From: Pseudisothecium myosuroides
Lineage: Eukaryota; Streptophyta; Bryopsida; Hypnales; Lembophyllaceae
Reading direction: 5' to 3'
Length of the DNA stretch: 64,000 nucleotides
NCBI GenBank assembly: GCA_951799445.1
Contig: OX637297.1
Location: forward strand, 3,286,001-3,350,000
Under the pieces are notes generated by a model. The model searched no databases. It was not told the origin of the DNA and saw only the letters and a list, made by a program, of their open reading frames with translations. Positions within the stretch are counted from its first letter, which is position 1. Each line of letters starts with the position of its first letter. Positions 12,154-21,420 of this stretch are shown here, piece after piece. The position numbers and the translations under genes are program-made.

Positions 12154-13110
12154 ATGAGTTCAGTGAACGTCTGGGCGGCTGGAGTTACCAACGACACAGG
12201 GTTCTGGAATGATATTGCCCTGGCCGCCATGAAACTGGACAAGGCGGACTTTCTGGAGGGGGGGTATAAGGTGTAGGCTTCTGCGCGCAAGAAGCCTCCA
12301 GTGTCTCAATCGACTCCTTCGTCGTCGCGGAAGAGGAAGCAGTCACCCTAGGATTCGCCTTCCACTGGGCGGCGCGAGAAGGCACCAGTTGCAGAGCCCG
12401 AAGTCCTCTCTAACGATGAAGGCGACAAGCAGGACTACTATGTCCAGCAGGTGCTGGACGAGCAACTTCTGGTGGATGCCAGCACTTCGGTTCCTCCCAC
12501 TCCGACCGAACATCGGGGATCGTCGGCCTCAAGCGGTCACGTGCAAGAGGAGCAACCCTCAAGCACGCCTTCGTCTGCCGTCATGCCAAAGAAGAGAAAA
12601 TTATCTAAGCGGGACGAATACATGGAGTGGAGGTTCGTGGAGCTGGAGAAGAGACAAATGGGGCAATTCTAGTACCAGCATAACACGAGGATGGATAAAC
12701 TGCAGACGTACATCTTGGTGGACTCTGCAAACAACACCGATAAGCTGGACTCCATCATCAATCACTTGAGGGGTGCAAGACCAATCTCCTCATTTGAACC
12801 CCCGATGCTGAGGCCGCAGCTGCTGCTTGAAGGTCTGCCTCCCTTATCAGGCAATGTGGCTCCATTGGATCCACTGGGTCTCCCTGAGTTTGCTATCTCG
12901 GCACTCCCTTCGCAGGCTCCTCCTCCTCCCCCACTGCCCCCGCCATCATCAGCTGACGCGCAGGTGACTCCTGCCGACGCTCAAGCCATGCCAAGCCTTC
13001 CAGTCGCGGGAGGTGCTCAGCATCAGCTACCGGCCGAGCAGCCAACGCAGTTAGATCTGCAGAGTCCTGCGGTGCCTAGCCTGGACTTAGGCGCAGGTGC
13101 TCCTCAATAA
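12154..13110 (+). pseudogene. Element 1 gene A, exon 3 (nuclear-type C-terminal region)
   Basis: Starts right after TGCAG with ATGAGTTCAG and reads 318 codons to a TAA at 13108. There are TAG stops inside at 12274, 12349 and 12670. The first 40 residues match Element 2 (MKLDKADFL against DKLDYKDFL). Then come a basic Ser-rich spacer (SRKRKQSP), a classical SV40-like nuclear localisation motif PKKRK with following basic residues near 12,586, a predicted coiled coil (EYMEWRFVELEKRQM onward) and a Pro/Ala/Gln-rich tail. Nuclear location and self-association are reasonable inferences. The terminal stop is TAA rather than TAG. Confidence 0.7.
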
Positions 13111-13346
13111 TCACTGGATGTCACTTGTACAGTTTAGCTCGACTCGAGCTGATTTTTGCCATAGGTTGTATGTAGTTGTAGTCGTTTTGCAGAGACTACA
13201 ATCATTTTTCTAAAACGAAACTTCTAGTGGACTGAACCATGGAGTTCATACATTTTGCAGCTCATTCATGTATTTATATCTCATTTTATGAGGCTCTAAT
13301 ATAAGGGTTTTTTATGAATATTTCCTTGTACATTCTTGACATGCAG
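13111..13346 (+). other. Spacer or intron between gene A and the NIF exons
   Basis: Contains one perfect palindrome at 13136-13150, 26 bases after the gene A stop. Element 2 has a degenerate palindrome overlapping its gene A stop. A T-rich tract and ATGCAG acceptor end the interval. A donor CAG|GTGCTC just before the gene A stop would join the two reading units in frame, so alternative splicing into one long protein is possible. Confidence 0.5.
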
Positions 13347-13624
13347 GCACTGCAAATATTGTAGAATGTGTTTCTCCTCCCGTCCCTGAACTTGTGAATA
13401 CTACTGCTCAGCCTGTGCCTGGTCCGGTGGAAAGTGATCAAACTAATCTCATTGAAAGCAATGACCTCGTGTCCGTCCTTGAGTCTGGACCGTCCACATC
13501 TCTCACACTGGCGGCAGATGATGTTGTCATCTCAGATGCGGACCTACTGGAGATTCGCATTCCAGAGCCGGCCGTCGTGACGAAGGACGCTTCCGTGGAG
13601 ACTATAGAGGCGTCGCAGCAAAAG
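13347..13624 (+). CDS. Element 1 NIF gene, acidic linker exon
   Basis: Open frame from the ATGCAG acceptor to donor AAG|GTATAA, with no internal stop in the used frame. The roughly 92-residue segment is rich in Glu, Asp, Ser, Val and Pro and has no domain I recognise. Element 2 has an acidic linker exon at the same relative place. No upstream ATG for an independent NIF gene is obvious, so it may be spliced to gene A exon 3 or to an unseen 5' exon. Confidence 0.5.
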
Positions 13625-13799
13625 GTATAAATCATGCTGCTGATTTGGAACCTTCGAGGGTATTCTTTTTTTGTGTTCATTTTTATTTTAAGAATGATTT
13701 AGTCACCGCAAATATGAGCATCCCCGTCATTTTGCGTGAAGTTCCAAATGTGCCAGTACAGGGTAATAACTGGCTGCACATTTGTCTATTGTCTAGCAG
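13625..13799 (+). other. Element 1 intron before the HAD domain
   Basis: The intron is 175 bases, GTATAA to GTCTAGCAG, phase 0 on both sides. It contains no clear palindrome, unlike the gene A introns. Confidence 0.6.
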
Positions 13800-14519
13800 G
13801 AATCCGGTCCTTCTTGTAATGTAGGAGGAACTTCGGAGGCAGTTGATCTTCCATTGAAGTCCAGGGTGGTGGAGAAGTGGATCAACGTCGTCCTGGACCT
13901 CAATGGGATATTATGTATCTGTGAAGATTTGAAGTTTAACGGTTGGTCCAAACGCATCCCTGATGCCGTTCAGCCACACTCGGCTATCCATGCCGCCGTA
14001 GTGGGACCCAAGCTAGTTTACGTTCGCCCAGGATGTTCTGAGTTCCTATGTCAATTAGGCAGGATAGCTTCCATTTCTGTGTGGAGCTTGATGAAAAAGT
14101 CCACCAACGAAGAAGTGGCGAAGTATCTCTTCGACGGGCTGGATAGGCCTTTAGTGATTCTCAGACAAGACTCCTGTAAGACACTTAAGTGCAGAGATAG
14201 GACGGGAAGACCGTCAACGTACAGGGAGCTAGGCACGGAGAAGGAGTTGTTTCTTAAGAATCTAAATAACCTGTTCACTGGCATCCAGGGTAGATTCACT
14301 GCTGAGAATACAATCGCCGTGGACGACAGTCCAAATAAGCACATTCTCAACAACTCTAAGAACGTCATTCTGCCTGAAACGTGGACAAATAGGGGACATG
14401 GTCCAAAGGACAGGTTTCTCCTGGATGTCCTGCTGCCTTGGTTTCAGGGCCTTCACCTTGCTCGAGAGGAAGGACTGAAGGCGTTTAGGGGAACGGCGGT
14501 CGCTAGAATTGGTCGCTAG
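13800..14519 (+). CDS. Element 1 FCP1/NIF-like HAD-fold protein, probably catalytically altered
   Basis: The exon encodes about 240 residues to a TAG at 14517; the frame continues a further 25 codons to another TAG. The FCP1-homology (NLI-interacting factor) signatures are visible. Motif I is INVVLDLNGIL, with Asp at 13896 but Asn at 13902 where family members have the second Asp of DxDx(T/V). A Val-Tyr-x-RPG block follows, then a VWS segment and motif III VDDSP at 14319-14333, then a conserved Trp. The nucleophile is kept and the acid/base Asp is lost, as in Element 2, so a non-catalytic peptide or CTD-binding role is plausible. Host FCP1-like proteins dephosphorylate the RNA polymerase II tail. 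No frameshift is seen within the domain. Confidence 0.75.
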   Translation, partial: ESGPSCNVGGTSEAVDLPLKSRVVEKWINVVLDLNGILCICEDLKFNGWSKRIPDAVQPHSAIHAAVVGPKLVYVRPGCSEFLCQLGRIASISVWSLMKKSTNEEVAKYLFDGLDRPLVILRQDSCKTLKCRDRTGRPSTYRELGTEKELFLKNLNNLFTGIQGRFTAENTIAVDDSPNKHILNNSKNVILPETWTNRGHGPKDRFLLDVLLPWFQGLHLAREEGLKAFRGTAVARIGR

Positions 14520-14910
14520 ATGCTCTGCGACGAGAAAAACCATTGGGAATATGACAAGCTGATGGAGATTGTCACTGCGTTGCCATTTATTCGCTAGAGC
14601 TAGAGTGTGGGGTTTGTAGCTTAGGACAAGTGGATCTGCGGTTTAGTAGATTCTCATGTACTTTAGCTTGAATCGACCTGATTTGCACATTTTTGAACTG
14701 CCTGATGGATTGTTTTCTTCTTAATCCAGAAAATAAAAAAATTATTCTATGGTTTGGCGTGGTGAACTCTGTGCCTCAATTTAGCTCGGATCGAGCTGAT
14801 TTGTTTGTTGTTTTTGGCTACGTGATTTCTGCATGTACGGATGGCTGCTGCTTAGAGTTTATGGCGTTACCTGTGCTTTGTTAATATGTTTACCTGATAC
14901 TTGTTTTTAG
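14520..14910 (+). other. Element 1 3' spacer with two palindromes
   Basis: Variants AGCTTGAATCGACCT at 14665-14679 and AGCTCGGATCGAGCT at 14783-14797 are the last palindromes of Element 1. The interval ends in a T-rich acceptor-like tract TTGTTTTTAG at about 14,910. Confidence 0.7.
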
Positions 14911-15383
14911 ATTGTGCGCACATCAATTTCGCCTGATGAGGATGGTCATCTGCCATGCTCCGCGTCGGTGGACTCAATAATGGACTATGGGCAATACAAA
15001 ATCTTGAGCAGAGGAAACTTCCTCTACTCGGCGGCCACGGCAAACTTCACTATGGACTTCTCCTCCAGGCCCTTAGAAGATGGTGTGGTCAACAGCCCGC
15101 CAAGTGGAGTTTCGCGTCAACCGGCCTCTCGATCCCCTTCTCCGCCGAGGATCCAGGGACCCCTTGCTTCTCGATTGTCACCGGCTGTCCGACAAGGCGA
15201 CACAGAGAAGGCTTTACCAAGACGCTCCAGACACGTTACCTGCGTCGGTGTTGATGGCCACATTTCCGGTAGGGTCTCCTGCCTTACAAGGAGGGACTCC
15301 GTATCGTCGGAGAATACTTCCCCGTTGATGCGTCTCGTCTGGAGGTGTGCAAAAGTTCAAAGCACCTCATAGAGTCCAGCTAA
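14911..15383 (+). other. Possible 3' exon of Element 1, reading frame unresolved
   Basis: A GC-richer stretch follows the acceptor. One frame is open for about 150 codons to 15,372. Another frame starts at 14,955 and reads through a TGA at 15252 and a TAG to a TAA near 15,381; it gives a more protein-like composition (for example PYKEGLRIVGEYFPVDASRL). I recognise neither product. No counterpart was found beyond the NIF exon of Element 2. Confidence 0.3.
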
Positions 15384-18214
15384 GTGGATGCATTCCTCCA
15401 GTGCATGATATGTAGGACCGAAAGTTCCTAGAATTGCAGAGGCTTCAGAGCAGGCGGGAGTACAATGGGACTAATACTAGGTACACTCGGGGACCCAAGA
15501 TTCTAAAAGCGATGGAGATACAAAAGTGTAAATCGCACATGTAGGGTCTGTTCACATTGTAGATTGAGTGTCTATAGGTACATGCATGATAGCATTGTGT
15601 AGATATTATGTAGAACTCAAGTGCTAGAGTGAATCATACTCATGACAGTTATATACATTTCTTTGGTCTTTTAAGGATCGGAAAGGAATTGCCCTGCAAT
15701 TTTATATTGGTCAACGAAGTTTACTATAAATAGATGACCTTTTTATAATGAATGTTGTACTCTTGTCCATGTTTTCAGCAATCATTCCCTGTTGTTGGTA
15801 TTCTTTTCTTCTATTCTGATAGTTTTGATACATTGTTTGTCCATTATTTCTCTAAAAGTTAGCTCTCGCAACTCTCAGTTCACTGGAAAACCCTCATTTT
15901 AATGAATATAATGTTCTTGGGTGTTTTTGACAATTGTAATGAATGTTTTGTGTTTTTGAACACTTATTAAAATGCGTTTTGATTGTTGCATGTATCAAAT
16001 TTGATGTCAATTTTCATTGTCTATTAAAATATATATGATGAGATTTAAATAAAGATTTGATTGTTGGCATAGTTATCATTAAAAATTTCTACTTTTTAAT
16101 TGCCTTCAAATAATGTGAAACATTGTAGAAAGTTGACAACTTGTTATAAATTGGAATGTTTACAAGTTGGGAGTTCATAATAACAAATTTCATAATTTTT
16201 GGGCCTATAAAACATAAGTTTATGACCTTGATACACCAACATCTTCAAATTAAATATTTTAGTGAGTGTAATATGAAATGTCAATTAAATAATAAAGCGA
16301 TGAGAATTCCAATGATAAGAAACAATTGATGAAATTAAAAGATAGCCCAAAAGACATAATGTGAAATTTTTTTTTTATTAAAAGAGTGAAAATTGAATCA
16401 AAATGTGCATTTCAAAGGTCAAAACACCATTTACAAGCTAGGCTTATCCTTTCATGTGCTACGCTTACATTGGCCAAATCCCCTCAATCTATTGACTTTT
16501 TTGTCCAAGCACCCAACTACCTAGGCTTTGGGATTTAAAAAAAACAAAACAATAGCTTGTTATGTAAATCTAACTGCATATAAAGATGGCCAACTTGATT
16601 CTTCAAAGCATCACTTCAAGTGCGACTTCATTTAAATATTTTTAATAATAAAAAAAGCACTTCAAAAAACAAATTGATCACATTCTGGTCGTTCAGAAAG
16701 TTAAGGGTTAAGTTTGATCCTAATTTTTTATGTATGTTGCATATTTTTATGCCCAACATTCACCCAAAAATCCTTCATTATCGAACAAAACAAAATTCCT
16801 AAAGTTTATAAATACTATAGCGTGCCAAAAATTAAGTTAGATTTTCATTTATAATTACCTATAGGGTGCTTAAAATTAAGACCAAGTAGCTTTTTTTCTA
16901 CTAAAAGGGTCCTTTAAAATCATGATTACTAAGTAAATAGCCTCCAAACAAATAGGTGGTTAACGCACGTGGTTACAAAACATAAGGGGAAGTGACCTCC
17001 CCGAGTTGAGCAAATGAATTTTATGATTTTCAAATATATATTTTATATCCTCCACATTTGTACAAGTAGGCAACCTTGAATCTATTTTTAAAATGTAAAA
17101 GTGGTTTTAACTTCTTTTTTTTGGTTAAATTTCAATACCACAATGTCCTTCCAATTTCCAAATGCCTTATTTTTGGTTTATTTTAATCTTCTTTTCCTAT
17201 TTCTAAAAAATCCTAAATGCTCTTAGACAGTTTTTCTGAAACAAATTCTCGGATGTCAAATTCTAGTGATGTCCAATTAGTTATTGCAATTAAAGTTTTT
17301 GAAAAATGGTTGTAAGTGACTAAAATTTTGGGAAAATAAACTCAAATTTATGATAAATTAAAATTACCTACACCCACGGTCATAGGTCCTTCATCATTTT
17401 TTTCTATAAAAAATTCCCTACTCACAAGCTCACAGGCTCACACGCTAGCAACTCTAGTTACATGGACAACAAAACAAAGAAGCCAACATGATGGCCCAAG
17501 AATCAGCAACCTGTAGTTTTGGCCGGATTCAAAAATGCCCCCCTATTGAAACATACAATGAAAACACACATTAAAGCACACATTCAAGGACACATTCCAA
17601 ATGCTTTAGGATCATTCAATCAACTATAAAAATCTCTAGGAATGCATAGGTTGTCCAAGTAGAATTTTAGGTTTGCTGGTCAAAACAGATGAAGACATAC
17701 CTGAAAGCAAGCACTCAAACATACATTCATGTTGGAAAATACAAATGGGGCAAGGGAACACCCAACAAAATTTATACATGTGTGTATAATACAATTTAGA
17801 GTACAAAACTGGCCCCTTGGTCTTTCCTACTTCTTCAATGTTCTGCAAACGATTCCAAAAATGCTAAACTCAGTTCAAGGCCTATAATATGAAGGTCAGT
17901 GGCAAAAAGAAAACGCTCAAAAAACAAAACAAAACTAGGCTATTTTATATAGCCGTCACATACCTTGAATCCGCATTCTCAAAATTCCTCAAGTACCACG
18001 CTACGCAGGGGTCACCCAGACTTTTGTCAACGCACGCCAGTCTTCACCGATGCCAATCTAAACCTCCGAAGGTGCCCACCCACTAGACAGTATGTCCACC
18101 ACCGAAACTAATTCAGCATTGCTAAGCTCACACAAAGTAGTAAATCGAAGTCGATTGGCAATAGGCATATTCAGACGCCAAGACTTTGACAGCACTCCGA
18201 GGTTAGTATCAAAC
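15384..18214. other. AT-rich intergenic sequence
   Basis: No convincing gene, repeat or element end is visible. Short open frames (16,620-16,802, 17,636-17,848 and 17,889-18,086) lack motifs. Confidence 0.6.
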
Positions 18215-19776
18215 CACTACTAGAAAAGGGGGCTTGAATTAATACATTTTCTGTTGATTTGTGTTGATAGTAACTATCCATGTTGCGAAAATGGCAATTT
18301 CACATAAATTGCATAAATTTGTTATATGTGAAATGTTTGGTACATGAGCTCAACATCAACTACCACATCATCAAAAATTATTATTAATAATATTAAATAA
18401 TAAAATAAAATAAAATAAAAATTTAATTTAATAATAATAATAATATTTAATAATAATATTAATAATCAAAAAATTATTATTACTCGAAAATTCACCACTT
18501 AGGCAAAATCTACCATACAAGTAGGATGCCACATCATTAGACCCACCATATGCATAGGACTAGCACATCAAGAGATTAATTAATTAAATTAAGTTAATTA
18601 ATATTTCCATATTTTTTGCACTTCAAAATTTAAAGTAAGAGATTGAGCTCTACATTCCAAGAAATCCAATGTACTTCAAGAATTGAACTTTGAATGCCAC
18701 TTACTTTGGTGTGTGAAGAAAGGAGAAGACAAGGGCTTTATAGGAGTGGGGTGGTAGGAGGTGAGACAATGCATATGGGATATGCAATTGGAGCTCAACC
18801 ATTCATAGTTAAGTTACAAGTAAGAATTGTGGTCAAAGTAGGATTTCAGACCTCATTTAGGCATAGTAGATTGATTTTTTTCAAAAAACTTTGAACTAAT
18901 AAAAGTTGACAAATCAAGTTAAGTTTTATGTCCAAAAATCAGTTTGAGATTTCAAAACTCCATTCAAAAGTTATGGACAAATTTCAGATAGGATGTTTGA
19001 AATTGTCAAACAAAATGTCCCTTCCAACCCCTCTTTGAAATTTGTCCATAACTTTTGATTGGAGTTTTGAAATCTCAAACGGATTTTTGGACATAAAACT
19101 TAACTTGATTTGTCAACTTTTATTAGTTCAAAGTTTTTTGAAAAAAATCAATCTACTATGCCTAAATGAGGTCTGAAATCCTACTTTGACCACAATTCTT
19201 ACTTGTAACTTAACTATGAATGGTTGAGCTCCAATTGCATATCTCATATGCGTTGTCTCACCTCCTACCACCCCACTCCTATAAAGCCTTTGTCTTCTCC
19301 TTTCTTCACACACCAAAGTAAGCGGCATTCAAAGTTCAATTCCTGAAGTACATTGGATTTCTTGGAATGTAGAGTTCAATCTCTTATTTTAAATTTTGAA
19401 GTGCAAAAAATATGGAAATCTCAATTAACTTAATTTAATTAATTAATCTTTTGATGTGCTAGTCCTATGCACATGGTAGATCTGATGACGTGGCATCCTA
19501 CTTGTATGGTAGATTTTGCCTACGTGGTGAACTTCCGAATAATAATTTATTATTATTATTATTGTTATTATTATTATTATTGTTATTATTATTATTAAAT
19601 TAATAATAATAATTTTTGATGACATGGCAATTGATTTTAATTGATGTGGCACATTCAAAAGGACCTTCATCCTACATGGCATTATCAACAGAACTATGCT
19701 AAAAAAAGTATCCGAATCAAGTCATCCTAACCAACTGAAAATTCTACAGAAATGGACACTGAATTTTCTAGTAGTG
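18215..19776. mobile_element. 1.56-kb CACTA-like foldback element with 3-bp target duplication
   Basis: The ends are CACTACTAGAAAA and its complement TTTTCTAGTAGTG. AAC occurs immediately outside both ends (18212-18214 and 19777-19779). The whole element is close to an inverted repeat centred near 19,011: 18,694-18,894 and 19,128-19,328 encode almost the same 66-residue frame on opposite strands, differing at three residues. The loop is about 40 bases near 18,991-19,032. TA-rich tracts lie symmetrically at about 18,365-18,480 and 19,540-19,620. There is no transposase. Three-base duplications and CACTA-like ends point to CACTA transposase mobilisation. A transcript would fold into a long hairpin. 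Confidence 0.88.
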
Positions 19777-19779
19777 AAC

Positions 19780-20690
19780 CTAGAAACCTGGAAATCAACG
19801 TCGGGGATGCGGTTCTAGCGTCACTTTGTAGCAACGTTGTACTTCGCTAGCCAATATGTATAATATTCAATCCGCGGGGTGACCAGCGAGCGCCACTCTC
19901 GGTTGATGGAGGCCACTTGCGGGATTGTGCGCAGCCGAATTACGCGACCTCCAACGTGCAACCCAATCTCGTCCCACAGATCAAGCAGTACAGCTAGCCC
20001 CTGCAAAACACAAAGAAGCATGTGGTCAATGGGGACAGCCTCTACCTGGTCAGCCCAGCCCACGTCTCCAGCATCAACAAAACAAGCCATTGGCGAAACT
20101 AACTAGGATCACTTGGGAGATTTGGCCCAAAAAATTGCTTGAGGAAACCATATGGCAACGCACATTCACACGGCCTAAACTGCAGCTTGGACGCAAGACC
20201 CTCCATGTTGTGAAGCAGCTAAGGAGATCCTAACACGGCTGCAAAAAACGCAACAACAACAATGACGTGGACCAATTTCTAACAAGCAAGCGACGCAAAT
20301 CCTACAAATAGTCACTTGCGGAGCAGGCAACACACATAGCAGCGTGGAACTCAAAATCGTAGTGGAGTTTCACAATCCTACCCACACAAAGCAGCGACAC
20401 TCAACACAAGGAAGCGATTCAGGAATAGGAAAGGGGTCTTACAGAAGAGCCTACTTCACAGGAGATGGTAGAGAAATTTGCAGAATACATAGCTGCAAGC
20501 TTAGAATTGCAGTCAGGGGAGATGTTGCGTGATTTTATAAGCCTCCCACATGTGTACTGCGCCAAGTGTTCACCTAGCCCATGGTTCCCCCCTTCTTCAG
20601 AACCGGGACCCCTGTAAATTAAAGTTAGTATACTAAACCCAATAGACCTGAATAAATAAGACAATGCATTAGTAATCCAGAACTTAGTAC
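19780..20690. other. Low-copy-looking sequence with a possible 89-codon minus-strand frame
   Basis: A GC-richer patch carries an open minus-strand frame at 19,821-20,090 with a plausible protein texture (LLDLWDEIGLHVGGRVIRL, then VASINREWRSLVTPRIEYY). I cannot assign it. It could be an exon of a degraded host gene. Flanking frames on both strands look accidental. Confidence 0.3.
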
Positions 20691-21420
20691 CAAATCAGCC
20701 GTCGAAGGGGAAAAAATGAGTGTTTACGCAATGTGGCATACCACATGAGCCGCAAGAGCTCATAGGAAGGATTGGTTTACAGGATTAGAAGTGACACATT
20801 GGAGAATAAAATGAGTGGTTTAGGGAAAACAACTGAGTGCTTAGGGGATACAATGAGTGTTTAGCGGACCACAAGGTATTGATTAGGAGCACAATTGAGT
20901 GTTTAGGGGAGCACAGAAGAGTGTTTAAGGGAAAATAAAAAATAAAAAAAATCAGAGAATTAAAAATGAAATTTGTTTAGAGAAATGACACTTCCTCCCT
21001 AAAAGACAAAAGGCTTAAATATAATTACTAATTATTACTACAACATGTGGGACTATTAATGGAATTGAACTTCGTAATCCGTTCACACATGTGATGTACG
21101 GTACACAATCTGTGAAGAAATGTTAAATCTCAAAATTTCCAAAAACACAAACATTACAAGCAAAGTCCAAATGCATAGAGAAGACTGGTTATTTATGACA
21201 ATATTTGCAAATCTACAGACGTTACAAGCAACTCACCTTGTCAGCATAGAGAAGACTTTTTTTTATGGCAATATTTAGAAATCCATAGACATTATATGTA
21301 CCTCACTCCTCAGCATAGACAAGACTGGACAAACATCTCAAAATTTGCAAATCCATTTACATTGCAAGCCACTCACCTCCATAGCATACAGAAGAGTTGT
21401 TATTGATGACATGTGATTCA
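20690..21420. repeat. Two small degenerate tandem repeat arrays
   Basis: From about 20,715 to 20,930 a phrase like (A)TGAGTGTTTAGGGGA recurs about five times. From about 21,140 to 21,410 a unit of about 75 bases recurs about four times, containing GCATAGAGAAGACT, then AAATCTA/CCATAGACATTACAAG and ACTCACC. Neither contains a gene. Confidence 0.65.

Larger units (their letters stand above)
7957..15383 (+). mobile_element. Element 1: two-gene element marked by AGCTCGANTCGAGCT palindromes
   Basis: This is a composite unit of a palindrome-rich leader (7957-8985), a three-exon gene A (8986-13110), exons for an FCP1/NIF-like protein (13347-14519) and a less certain 3' frame to about 15,383. It is the counterpart of Element 2 on the minus strand at 54-61 kb: gene order, intron positions and protein sequence correspond. 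About 18 copies of a 15-base palindrome fall in the non-coding parts only. The limits given are the outermost palindrome and the last open frame. No terminal repeats or target duplication were identified, so true ends and transposition mode are unknown. Confidence 0.6.

Noticed and set aside
8986..13110. A genome-wide alternative code with TAG as sense
   Set aside because: Other genes here use TAG among mixed stops and contain frameshifts, and plant nuclear genomes use the standard code. Kept only as a weak alternative to methylation decay for these elements.
7957..14797. Reading the palindromes as a CRISPR array or tandem satellite
   Set aside because: Spacing is irregular over 7 kb, copies sit in introns and spacers, and the context is a plant nuclear genome.
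18694..19328. Two 66-codon genes on opposite strands
   Set aside because: They are the two arms of one inverted-repeat element, not independent genes.
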